Shown: one piece after another, positions 1 to 5,510 of the stretch
Position numbering within the stretch: the first letter of the stretch is position 1
Layout: the number at the start of each line of letters is the position of its first letter
Origin: Bryobacteraceae bacterium
Lineage (GTDB): Bacteria > Acidobacteriota > Terriglobia > Bryobacterales > Bryobacteraceae
Assembly (NCBI GenBank): GCA_019686145.1
Contig: JADGHK010000201.1
Span: forward strand, 1-5,510
Reading direction: 5' to 3'
Length of the DNA stretch: 5,510 nucleotides
Position numbers and translations under genes: made by a program
The notes under the pieces: model-generated
What the model was told of the DNA's origin: nothing
Seen by the model: the letters and a program-made list of their open reading frames with translations, nothing else
The model's database searches: none

Positions 1-624
1 GTTCCTCAGAAAGAGAACTACCAGAAGCTTTGCCGCGCCATCATCACCGACATCGACGAAACAATCCTTGATAACTCCTACGCGCAGGCGAGGGCGATCC
101 TGGCCGGCCGGGGCATTTTTCAAATCGATGACTGGAACGCGTGGGTGAAGGAAGCGCGAGCCACGCCGGTTCCAGGCGCGGCTGAATTTCTCCAATATGC
201 CGCGTCCCGCGGAGTGACGATCTTTTACGTGACGAATCGAGATCATCAACTGGAAGAGGCGACACGGCGTAATCTGACGGACGCCGGTTTTCCCGTCCGC
301 AAGGATATCGACACCGTGCTGATGCTGAACGAGCGCCCGGAATGGACAAGCAACAAGCAGAGCCGCCGGGACTACGTCGCGGCCAGCTACCGCGTGCTGC
401 TGCTTCTCGGAGACGATTTGAACGATTTCATTCCTGCGCGCGGATCGGTTGCCGAGCGGGCAGCCTTGGCTGAAAGCACGAAAGGCAACTGGGGTGTCCG
501 ATGGTTCATGCTGCCAAATCCCGTATATGGGGGATGGGAGGATGCCCTGTTCGACAACAACCGATCGCTCAAAGACGATGAGAGGCTACGGATCAAGTAC
601 GACCTGCTGAAGAAGCAGCCATAA
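1..624 (+). CDS. HAD-superfamily acid phosphatase, e(P4)-like (class B/C), 5' end cut by window
   Basis: The frame is open from base 1 to the TAA at 622-624, giving 207 visible residues; the start and any signal or lipoprotein peptide lie left of the window. All four HAD phosphatase motifs are visible: motif I DIDET at residues 17-21 (nucleophile Asp17, acid/base Asp19) followed by ILDNS, as in e(P4)-type acid phosphatases; motif II FYVTNR with its Thr; a motif III Lys in the SNKQSRRD stretch; and motif IV LLGDDLNDF supplying the Mg-binding Asp residues. The C-terminal phrase MLPNPVYGGWE is also typical of this family (Acid_phosphat_B type). Known relatives are periplasmic or outer-membrane lipoprotein phosphatases that remove phosphate from nucleotides and other monoesters; substrate here is not deducible. 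An ATG at 145 lies inside the domain after motif I and cannot be the true start. The gene converges on the minus-strand gene ending at 627. Family call is firm; substrate and lipoprotein status are inferred. Confidence 0.93.
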   Translation, partial: VPQKENYQKLCRAIITDIDETILDNSYAQARAILAGRGIFQIDDWNAWVKEARATPVPGAAEFLQYAASRGVTIFYVTNRDHQLEEATRRNLTDAGFPVRKDIDTVLMLNERPEWTSNKQSRRDYVAASYRVLLLLGDDLNDFIPARGSVAERAALAESTKGNWGVRWFMLPNPVYGGWEDALFDNNRSLKDDERLRIKYDLLKKQP

Positions 625-640
625 GCTTACGGCTGCTTCT
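611..640. terminator. Palindrome shared by two convergent gene ends, likely bidirectional terminator
   Basis: A 10-base arm AGAAGCAGCC (611-620) is perfectly inverted at 631-640. The ten bases between are themselves nearly palindromic around AAGCTT (623-628); across all 30 bases only the pair 621/630 fails to match. The element overlaps the last codons of both genes, so each protein ends in Lys-Gln-Pro. Its symmetry means an RNA hairpin would form in transcripts from either strand. Neither side is followed by a long T run (only short CT-rich sequence), so intrinsic termination strength is uncertain; it could also act as an RNA-stability hairpin. Confidence 0.7.
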
Positions 641-1691
641 CTGGCGCTTCCTGGACCTGATCCTCGGGAAGGGGATCGGGCGTGAAGGTGATTGTGGCCT
701 CCGCACCGAACTTGCGGTACATCCGGAATTCCACCTCGTTCCGGACCAGCAGCTTTCCCTCCCGCATGCGAACCTCCGCCCGAAGCGGCAGAACATACTC
801 GTTCCCGCTGATCTTTGTGAAGTCGTAATCCAGGACCGTAGACGCCTGCTGGATCGGAAAAGACGGAGGGATGTCGACCGCCTCCATCGTGACGCGGTGA
901 ACGATGGGAGTATCGCGGTCTACATAGACCAGTCCGCGGTATCCGGCGATGATCTCCTGCTGGCGCTGCCAGCTGATGCGCCATTTGGATTTCGACTGTT
1001 TGACGCGATAGGAGAAGACGTGGACCCGCCTTCCGCGCAGGGTCGCCCATCGCTCCCATTGAAACGCCGCTTCGGTCTCCGGCTCAAAGAGCTCCTTCAG
1101 CAACGTGCCGAACTCGCCGCTCGATGTCGCTCCGCCGACTTTCTCGTAAGGAACATCCATGTACTGGTTGTTAACCATCACGACCTGGTAGTCCTCACGC
1201 TGATCGAAGTAGCTGAGCTTTGCCGTTATCGTGTCCTGCCGCTGCCAGAACTCGAGACCCGTGGGGTCCAGATAGCGCCGCGTGACTTGCGTGCAAATGA
1301 AGTCAGGGAGCCGCTTCGAATAGCTCAAAGCGTACTCGCGCACCTCGTCGAGAATCCTCGCTTGCTCGGTTGAGGAAGGAGGGGGAATCTGTGGGCGAGG
1401 AGCTTTCGGTTCTTGCTTTGGGGGAGGCGCCAAAGATGCTGTGGCCTCTCGAAGGTCGTTCAGCGCTTCATACGTCTTAGGACCTGCGCCCATGGCCCGA
1501 AGGTCCTCGATCACCCGGGCGTCCAGCTTGTGCGTCAGCTTAATTTTTCGCAGGTAATTCGCTACCTGTTTGTCATCGTGCTTCAGCTCGATGGAGGACC
1601 GTACAAATGAGATGAGCTGCTCCACACTCATCTGCATCTGGGCCAGCCCCAGGCTGGCGGCGAGTGCGAGCAGACTCAACAACCGCGTCAT
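627..1691 (-). CDS. Secreted protein of unknown function, acidobacterial type
   Basis: Encodes 354 residues from an ATG at 1691. Residues 1-18 look like a Sec signal peptide (MTR, then a Leu/Ala-rich core, likely cleavage near GLAQ), so the protein should act outside the cytoplasm. Residues about 20-85 are predicted helical (VEQLISFVRSS, then LTHKLDARVIEDLRAMGAGP). Residues about 88-106 are a Pro-rich linker. The rest (about 108-340) starts with a helix leading into LPDFICTQVTRRY and continues as alternating beta-type strands with phrases such as GYRGLVYVDRDTPIVHRV, which recall the LolA/LolB-like half-barrel of envelope lipoprotein carriers; this fold is a guess. No catalytic motif is evident. 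The ATG has only a weak ribosome site (GAAGG too close, two bases away), and the gene starts 12 bases after the hydrolase gene, so it is probably co-transcribed and perhaps translated by coupling. It is the last gene of the run and ends in the shared palindrome. Confidence 0.85.
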   Translation of the reverse strand: MTRLLSLLALAASLGLAQMQMSVEQLISFVRSSIELKHDDKQVANYLRKIKLTHKLDARVIEDLRAMGAGPKTYEALNDLREATASLAPPPKQEPKAPRPQIPPPSSTEQARILDEVREYALSYSKRLPDFICTQVTRRYLDPTGLEFWQRQDTITAKLSYFDQREDYQVVMVNNQYMDVPYEKVGGATSSGEFGTLLKELFEPETEAAFQWERWATLRGRRVHVFSYRVKQSKSKWRISWQRQQEIIAGYRGLVYVDRDTPIVHRVTMEAVDIPPSFPIQQASTVLDYDFTKISGNEYVLPLRAEVRMREGKLLVRNEVEFRMYRKFGAEATITFTPDPLPEDQVQEAPEKQP

Positions 1692-1703
1692 ACCTTCTAT
1701 TGT

Positions 1704-2771
1704 CTATCGCCTTTTGCCTGTACGGGAAACCGGCGCACCCGATACTGTCTTCTCGATCGCCGCGAGCGCGAGCGGAGCCATGACCCGGTATCCTGCCGCA
1801 TTCGGATGCAGCCCGTCATCGGCCAGTTCGGCACGAAGCATGCCGGAGCTGTCGACCATCGCCGAGTAGTAGTCGAGATAGGTGTACCCTCGCTCGCGGC
1901 AGAAGGCCTGAATCCACTCATTCATGCTCCGGATCGCCGAGGGAGGGCGGACCTTCGTCATTTCGAAGCGAGGATTGGTCCCCTTGTGATAGTCGCTGAC
2001 GGGGAGGATCGAAGCCAGAATCACCTTGATCTTGTGGTGGTCTGCCAGATCGGCGATCATCGTCAGATTATTCCGGATGGTGGTCAGTGGAACTCCACGG
2101 GCGATGTCATTCGTTCCGGCAAGGATCAGCACAGCGGCGGGCTTGAGGTCCAGCACGTCCGCTTTCATGCGCCCGAGCATCTGGCCCGTAATCTGGCCGC
2201 TGATGCCGCGATTGATGAAGTCGCGGTCGGGGAAATACTCGTTCAATCGCCACCCATCCGTGATGGAGTCGCCGAGGAACACGACTCGAGGCCGGCCTTG
2301 TACCGGCTGTCCGACCGTCGTGTTCGCCTTCTCGTAGCGCGCGAGCTGATCACGGTCAGAGCCGCGGAGCTGTTCTTCCTTCTGCCTCAGGAGCGCCTGA
2401 AAATGGGCCTGGAGTCGCTCCTCCATCTCCCGCAGTTCTACCAGCTGCTTCCGCGCTTCGGCGGGGAAGGGATATGGCTTGGGTACGGCGTCGGCAAGGG
2501 CAAGGTAGGCGCGCAGAGCGGTCAGGTAGGTATAGGTCAACGCCGCATCGCTTTGATTTACGCCGACGCTGTTGAAGGTTTTGACAACCTGCCTTGCGTT
2601 TTCAATGATCGGCGCCCCGGCCCGGGCCAGTTCCGGAATTGCAAACCCGCCAGACTCCATTAGCTGGATCCCGCGCTCGTACAGCTTCAACGCATCGCGG
2701 ACCGGCAGAACCGGGTTTGCCTGGCCCCAGACTACGGCGGCGGCCAGCACCGCCACGCAGATCGCTCTCAA
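1704..2771 (-). CDS. Secreted SGNH/GDSL-family hydrolase with helical N-terminal extension
   Basis: Encodes 355 residues. The start codon is TTG (2769-2771), chosen because a near-perfect Shine-Dalgarno AAGGAGG lies 7 bases upstream and the signal peptide MRAICVAVLAAAVVWGQA follows directly. Residues about 20-150 are helical, with a charged stretch at about 104-148 likely to form a coiled coil. The SGNH catalytic domain spans about 160-345: block I FLGDSITDG with nucleophile Ser169, block II INRGISG (Gly189), block III AGTND (Asn221), block V DDGLHPN with Asp319 and His322. All four namesake residues are present, so it should be an active serine esterase, as in the GDSL_2 / PAF-acetylhydrolase-like group; relatives deacylate lipids or deacetylate carbohydrates, and the substrate cannot be told here. 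The helical extension of about 140 residues is additional to the usual domain of roughly 200. The first bases overlap the stop of the DUF3108-like gene (TTGA), implying translational coupling. Confidence 0.93.
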   Translation of the reverse strand: MRAICVAVLAAAVVWGQANPVLPVRDALKLYERGIQLMESGGFAIPELARAGAPIIENARQVVKTFNSVGVNQSDAALTYTYLTALRAYLALADAVPKPYPFPAEARKQLVELREMEERLQAHFQALLRQKEEQLRGSDRDQLARYEKANTTVGQPVQGRPRVVFLGDSITDGWRLNEYFPDRDFINRGISGQITGQMLGRMKADVLDLKPAAVLILAGTNDIARGVPLTTIRNNLTMIADLADHHKIKVILASILPVSDYHKGTNPRFEMTKVRPPSAIRSMNEWIQAFCRERGYTYLDYYSAMVDSSGMLRAELADDGLHPNAAGYRVMAPLALAAIEKTVSGAPVSRTGKRR

Positions 2772-3541
2772 GATCGCTCCTCCTTCTCAAGCTGGAGTGT
2801 GATAGTTCCGACATGGAACTGCATGCGGACGCGAATCTGTACCGGCAGCCGCCGCTCGTCGTCAGTCAGCCAGATGAACAAACGGCCCTTTCTCTGGTAC
2901 AGCGCGTTGTTAAACAGAAAAGCCTCGTACCGCACCGTGTTGAAGGTTCCAGCGGGCGTGACGACGGTTTCGCGTTCCTGCGCCTCAACCCTCGCCGATA
3001 CCAGTTTCTTCCCGTCCGTAATGGGTATATGCGTCGACTGTCCTGGTTGAAGCCGCTTCAGCCGCAGATTATACAGGGCTCCGACGATGTCGTAGGCACA
3101 CTCGGACATCGTCAGCTCCTTCCGGAGAATCACAATGTCCTTGACCATGTCCTTTTCGAGGTATGACACCTTCCTCAGCTCGTGGTCGAAGACGATCCGT
3201 GTTTCCCGTTTGCGGCTGCCCTCCTCGGTCTTGAGCAGTACGTCGGTGGGACATCCTCCGTCGTTAAAGTTAACGAAGTACCGGTCCTCGACCCGGTACA
3301 GCTTTGACACAAGTCCGGCGGATTCCAACTGAATCTGGGCTCTCTCAAGTGGAGCCGGCCGCGGATTCCACGTCAGTTTTGCATTACCCGCCCGGATAAG
3401 CCGCCACTCAATTCCATAGTGCAGTGTGACCTCCGGGGATGAATCAGTTCTGGGAGACGCTTGCGTGGAAGTTTGCTGCGCGCCTGACAGTAGCCCGAAG
3501 GCGAGCAGGATCCCCCACAGTTTCAACCGTTTCAGAACCAT
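2768..3541 (-). CDS. Exported DUF3108-like protein
   Basis: Encodes 257 residues from the ATG at 3541. A longer open frame reaches back to 3736, but its extra 65 residues are Arg/Ser/Pro-rich, overlap the response-regulator gene, and precede a clear signal peptide, so the internal ATG is preferred. Residues 1-22 (MVLKRLKLWG then a hydrophobic run ending LLSGAQQ) look like a Sec signal peptide. The mature part is beta-rich: LHYGIEWRLIRAGNAKL near the front and, at residues 195-250, TPAGTFNTVRYEAFLF, GRLFIWLTDDERRLPV and VGTITLQL, which match my memory of the DUF3108 family's C-terminal signature. Two Cys (97 and 148) could pair in the periplasm. DUF3108 proteins are envelope proteins of unknown role. 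The stop overlaps the TTG start of the SGNH hydrolase gene. The ribosome site upstream is weak (TTGGG), and about 94 bases separate this gene from the response regulator, so a promoter could lie there. Confidence 0.86.
   Translation of the reverse strand: MVLKRLKLWGILLAFGLLSGAQQTSTQASPRTDSSPEVTLHYGIEWRLIRAGNAKLTWNPRPAPLERAQIQLESAGLVSKLYRVEDRYFVNFNDGGCPTDVLLKTEEGSRKRETRIVFDHELRKVSYLEKDMVKDIVILRKELTMSECAYDIVGALYNLRLKRLQPGQSTHIPITDGKKLVSARVEAQERETVVTPAGTFNTVRYEAFLFNNALYQRKGRLFIWLTDDERRLPVQIRVRMQFHVGTITLQLEKEERS
2779..2785 (-). promoter_or_regulatory. Strong ribosome binding site that decides the TTG start of the hydrolase gene
   Basis: On the minus strand this reads AAGGAGG, seven bases before the TTG at 2771-2769. 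It lies inside the last codons of the upstream DUF3108-like gene, whose TGA stop overlaps the TTG. No ATG or GTG precedes the signal peptide at a suitable distance, so this site fixes the start. Confidence 0.8.
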
Positions 3542-3612
3542 GAACCCAAGAGTTTGACAGATCGCATAATGGGGCTGCAAGGCAGGAGACGCGCGAAGGG
3601 CGCCTGCCGAGT

Positions 3613-3635
3613 ACCGGCAATCGCAGGCTGCCGGT
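3613..3635 (-). terminator. Possible hairpin just after the response-regulator stop
   Basis: A perfect 7-base stem, ACCGGCA (3613-3619) and TGCCGGT (3629-3635), encloses a 9-base loop and starts at the base next to the TAG stop (3636-3638). There is no T run after it on the minus strand, and an alternative stem (3602-3607 with 3623-3628) competes. It may weaken or attenuate read-through from the two-component genes into the exported-protein genes rather than stop it fully. Confidence 0.35.
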
Positions 3636-4283
3636 CTAGAAATCGATTGAGGAGAGGATTTCGGAGGGCTTCTTGTTGAAAGCCCGGCAAATCGCGAGGA
3701 AGCTCTCGATGCTCGGCAGGTGCGCGCCGCGTTCAATGGAGCTGATTTGCGAAACGCTCAGTTTGGTCGGGCCGGCCAGGTCCTTCAGAGACCAGTCCCT
3801 CTCGACGCGAAGCATCTTGATCTTGTGGCCCAGCCGTTCCCGCAGGCGATCCTGGGGGCTCTTCCCCAGGCCGAAGGTTTCGATTGCATTTGCAAGGACC
3901 TGTCGCAGCTGGGCCAGAGAAAAGGGCTTGGGCAGGTAGTCGAACACCTTCATCTTGAAGGTGGCTCGCATATCCTCGAGTGAGGGGTAACCCGTAACGA
4001 CGATGACGCAAAGGTTCGGCCATCGCGATAGCAACTGCTCGAGCACCTTGTCGCCTGTGAATTCGCCCATCTTCATATCGAGCAGAACGATGTCGGGCAC
4101 GCGCTCTTGTTCCGCTGCGGCGAACAGGTCTTTCGGATGTCCGAACGTCCGGACGGTATACTTCCCCTCGTCTCTGAGGAAGTCCTCCATGTAGGTTCGG
4201 AAGTCGGCGTCGTCGTCGAGGACGGCGATGTCGACGAGAGCGTCTCCTTGCGATTGGGCTTCCATCGTGCCTTCAAGCGCCAT
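3636..4283 (-). CDS. Response regulator: receiver domain fused to XRE/Cro-C1 helix-turn-helix
   Basis: Encodes 215 residues in the cytoplasm. The CheY-like receiver spans about 17-135: acidic pocket at Asp23-25 (VLDDDADF), phospho-acceptor Asp69 (VLLDMKMGE), switch Thr97 (VVTGY) and conserved Lys119 (YLPKPF). After a short linker, residues about 148-211 form a complete XRE-type DNA-binding domain: LGHKIKMLRVERDWSLKDLA, then LSVSQISSIERG with the recognition helix, and LPSIESFLAICRAF. Most response regulators use OmpR, NarL or Fis outputs; an XRE output is uncommon. It should therefore be a phosphorylation-controlled DNA-binding regulator, probably working as a dimer. The start at 4283 overlaps the kinase gene by 11 bases and has GGGAG nine bases upstream; a second ATG at 4265 (residue 7) with GAAGG four bases upstream, directly after the kinase stop, is also credible and would not affect either domain. 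Its partner is the kinase encoded just upstream. Confidence 0.94.
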   Translation of the reverse strand: MALEGTMEAQSQGDALVDIAVLDDDADFRTYMEDFLRDEGKYTVRTFGHPKDLFAAAEQERVPDIVLLDMKMGEFTGDKVLEQLLSRWPNLCVIVVTGYPSLEDMRATFKMKVFDYLPKPFSLAQLRQVLANAIETFGLGKSPQDRLRERLGHKIKMLRVERDWSLKDLAGPTKLSVSQISSIERGAHLPSIESFLAICRAFNKKPSEILSSIDF

Positions 4284-5510
4284 TTGTTGTCACTCCCGGG
4301 CTTCCGGCTGGCAGGCAGACTTCCAGACGAGCCCCGCCCTCCGGGCGGTTGCTCGCCGTGATCGTGCCGCCGTGCTGCTGCACAATGCCTTCCGCCACTG
4401 TCAACCCCAGACCCGTGCCACGCGCATCCAGCCTCGAACTCACGAACGCATCGAATATGTCCGGGAGCACATCCGGGGGGATGCCGGGGCCATCATCGTC
4501 GACGCTGATGGCGATCAACTTCCGGTCTCCGGCAGTGGCTACGCGTGATCGGACGACAATGCTTCCGCCCGATTGTACCGCATGTGCAGCATTTCTCAGC
4601 AGGTTCACAAACACCTGAATGAGGCGATCGGGGTTGCCGATGACAACTGCTTCGTCATCAACAAGATTCGAGAACGCCACACCGGATGCCTCGATATTTA
4701 CAAGGTTCCATGCCTCATCAATCAGCGGCCGCATCTGTACGGGCTCGCTCTCGTGCTTGCGGACACGAGCAAAATCGAGCAGGCCTTCGCTGATCTTCCG
4801 GATGCGCTGGACGCCGCGCATCATCCGGGAAACCCGCTCCTGCGTTTGCGGGTCGCGGGCGGTTTCCATCAGCTTCTCGATCGAGCCCTGAAGTACGGCA
4901 AGCGGCGTGTTGAGTTCGTGAGCAACGCTCGCGCTCATCAGGCCCAGGCTTGCGAGGCGGTCCTGCTGCTCCAGGTTGCGCTTGGCCATTTCGAGCTGCT
5001 CGTTCTTGCGTTTGAGATCCTCGGCCGTCGCTTCGAGAGCCTGCATTGCGCGTTCCAGCTTCTGCTCCTGTTTGCGCAGCTCGGCGATTGTGGCATTTCG
5101 CGAGCGCATGATCTGCCCGATTTCGTCCCCGAGAATCAAAGACTCGTCGATCAGCTCATTCTTCCGGTCGCCGCGCTGAGTAGCGGCGTCGGCGTCAAGC
5201 ATTAGCCGGATCGGCCGATAGACGTATTGAGGCATGATGAGGAGCTCCAGCAGGAGCACAGCCAGTACGTAGGTCAGGCCGAGAACGACGAACAGCGTCC
5301 AGCGCGCCAGCGTGACGATGTTCCCGTAAAACTCGAGGGGGAGCTTCAGGCGGCGGTAGAAGCCGGAAGCTTTCTCCTTTCTATAAAGGTAATCCGATTT
5401 GGTGGTGTCCTGCCAGGTGCTGGATGGGTGAAGGTCAAGCCATTCAACGGCTTCCCGAGGCATCCCGAGTTCTGTCGCGGTTCCCTGCGCATACTCGTAG
5501 ATCTCCATGC
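4273..5510 (-). CDS. Membrane sensor histidine kinase, N-terminus cut by window
   Basis: At least 411 residues are visible. The frame runs off the right edge; an ATG at 5508 may be internal. Numbered from that Met: residues 1-67 are part of a probable sensor region; 68-93 form a transmembrane helix (LARWTLFVVLGLTYVLAVLL); about 94-140 resemble a HAMP linker (YRPIRLMLDAD ... GDEIGQIM); about 138-185 form a charged coiled coil; the HisKA domain carries phospho-acceptor His197 in SVAHELNTPL; and HATPase_c follows with N box NLLRNAAHA (Asn306), G1 box DDGPGIP (339-344), F box IFDAF and G2 box GTGLGL (364-369). All catalytic boxes are intact. The usual layout has a second transmembrane helix before the sensor region, so one is expected right of the window. 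The signal sensed is unknown. The gene overlaps its response regulator by 11 bases, marking a cognate pair in one transcript. Confidence 0.94.
   Translation of the reverse strand, partial: MEIYEYAQGTATELGMPREAVEWLDLHPSSTWQDTTKSDYLYRKEKASGFYRRLKLPLEFYGNIVTLARWTLFVVLGLTYVLAVLLLELLIMPQYVYRPIRLMLDADAATQRGDRKNELIDESLILGDEIGQIMRSRNATIAELRKQEQKLERAMQALEATAEDLKRKNEQLEMAKRNLEQQDRLASLGLMSASVAHELNTPLAVLQGSIEKLMETARDPQTQERVSRMMRGVQRIRKISEGLLDFARVRKHESEPVQMRPLIDEAWNLVNIEASGVAFSNLVDDEAVVIGNPDRLIQVFVNLLRNAAHAVQSGGSIVVRSRVATAGDRKLIAISVDDDGPGIPPDVLPDIFDAFVSSRLDARGTGLGLTVAEGIVQQHGGTITASNRPEGGARLEVCLPAGSPGVTTNGA

Noticed and set aside
586..1059. Minus-strand open frame of 157 codons across the end of the phosphatase and the last secreted gene
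   Set aside because: It is out of frame with both well-supported genes and has a Gly/Arg/Ser/Pro-rich shadow composition.
1806..2663. Long plus-strand open frame (285 codons) opposite the SGNH hydrolase
   Set aside because: It is antisense to a gene with all catalytic motifs, shows no recognisable domain, and is His/Arg/Gly-rich as expected from a shadow frame in GC-rich DNA.
3552..3580. Possible sigma-70 promoter upstream of the DUF3108-like gene (TTGCAG, 17 bases, TCAAAC on the minus strand)
   Set aside because: The -10 matches consensus at only three of six bases and would leave about ten bases before the ATG, too few for a ribosome site; not supported as a feature.
3542..3736. N-terminal extension of the DUF3108-like gene back to 3736
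   Set aside because: It overlaps the helix-turn-helix coding part of the response regulator, has low-complexity Arg/Ser/Pro composition, and would bury a good signal peptide inside the protein.
4573..5205. Plus-strand open frame (210 codons) opposite the histidine kinase
   Set aside because: It lies entirely within the HisKA/HATPase_c coding region on the other strand; its Leu-rich runs are the complement of the coiled coil and no family is recognisable.

Overview
The window (about 58-60% GC by eye, densely coding, no gene-free stretch over 100 bases) looks like chromosomal DNA of an Acidobacteriota member, probably of the Solibacter/Bryobacter type. This rests on the style of the proteins: a secreted protein with the phrase 'LPDFICTQVTRRY' that I associate with acidobacterial hypothetical proteins, an SGNH hydrolase of the 'FINRGISGQITGQML' type, and a DUF3108-like exported protein. 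The assignment is from memory of such families, not from a search.

Layout. Bases 1-624 (+) hold the 3' two thirds or so of a HAD-superfamily acid phosphatase of the class B/C e(P4)-like group, cut by the left edge. It converges on a minus-strand block that fills the rest of the window. The two gene ends are only two bases apart and share a 30-base near-perfect palindrome (611-640) that probably ends transcription from both sides. Read in the minus-strand direction from the right edge, the order is: a membrane sensor histidine kinase (4273-5510, N-terminus cut by the edge); an overlapping response regulator (3636-4283) with a receiver domain joined to an XRE/Cro-C1 helix-turn-helix; a 94-base gap with a small hairpin; then three genes for exported proteins packed tightly together: a DUF3108-like protein (2768-3541), a secreted SGNH/GDSL hydrolase (1704-2771, TTG start, strong Shine-Dalgarno, 4-base overlap with the gene before it) and a secreted protein of unknown function (627-1691).

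How they may work together. The kinase and regulator form a clear two-component pair: conserved phospho-acceptor His, Asp receiver pocket and translational overlap. The three exported proteins form a probable operon directed to the periplasm or outer envelope. Whether the two-component pair controls that operon cannot be read from the sequence; adjacency and shared orientation make it a reasonable guess. The most unusual element is the receiver-XRE architecture of the regulator. No mobile element, CRISPR array, tRNA or rRNA was seen.
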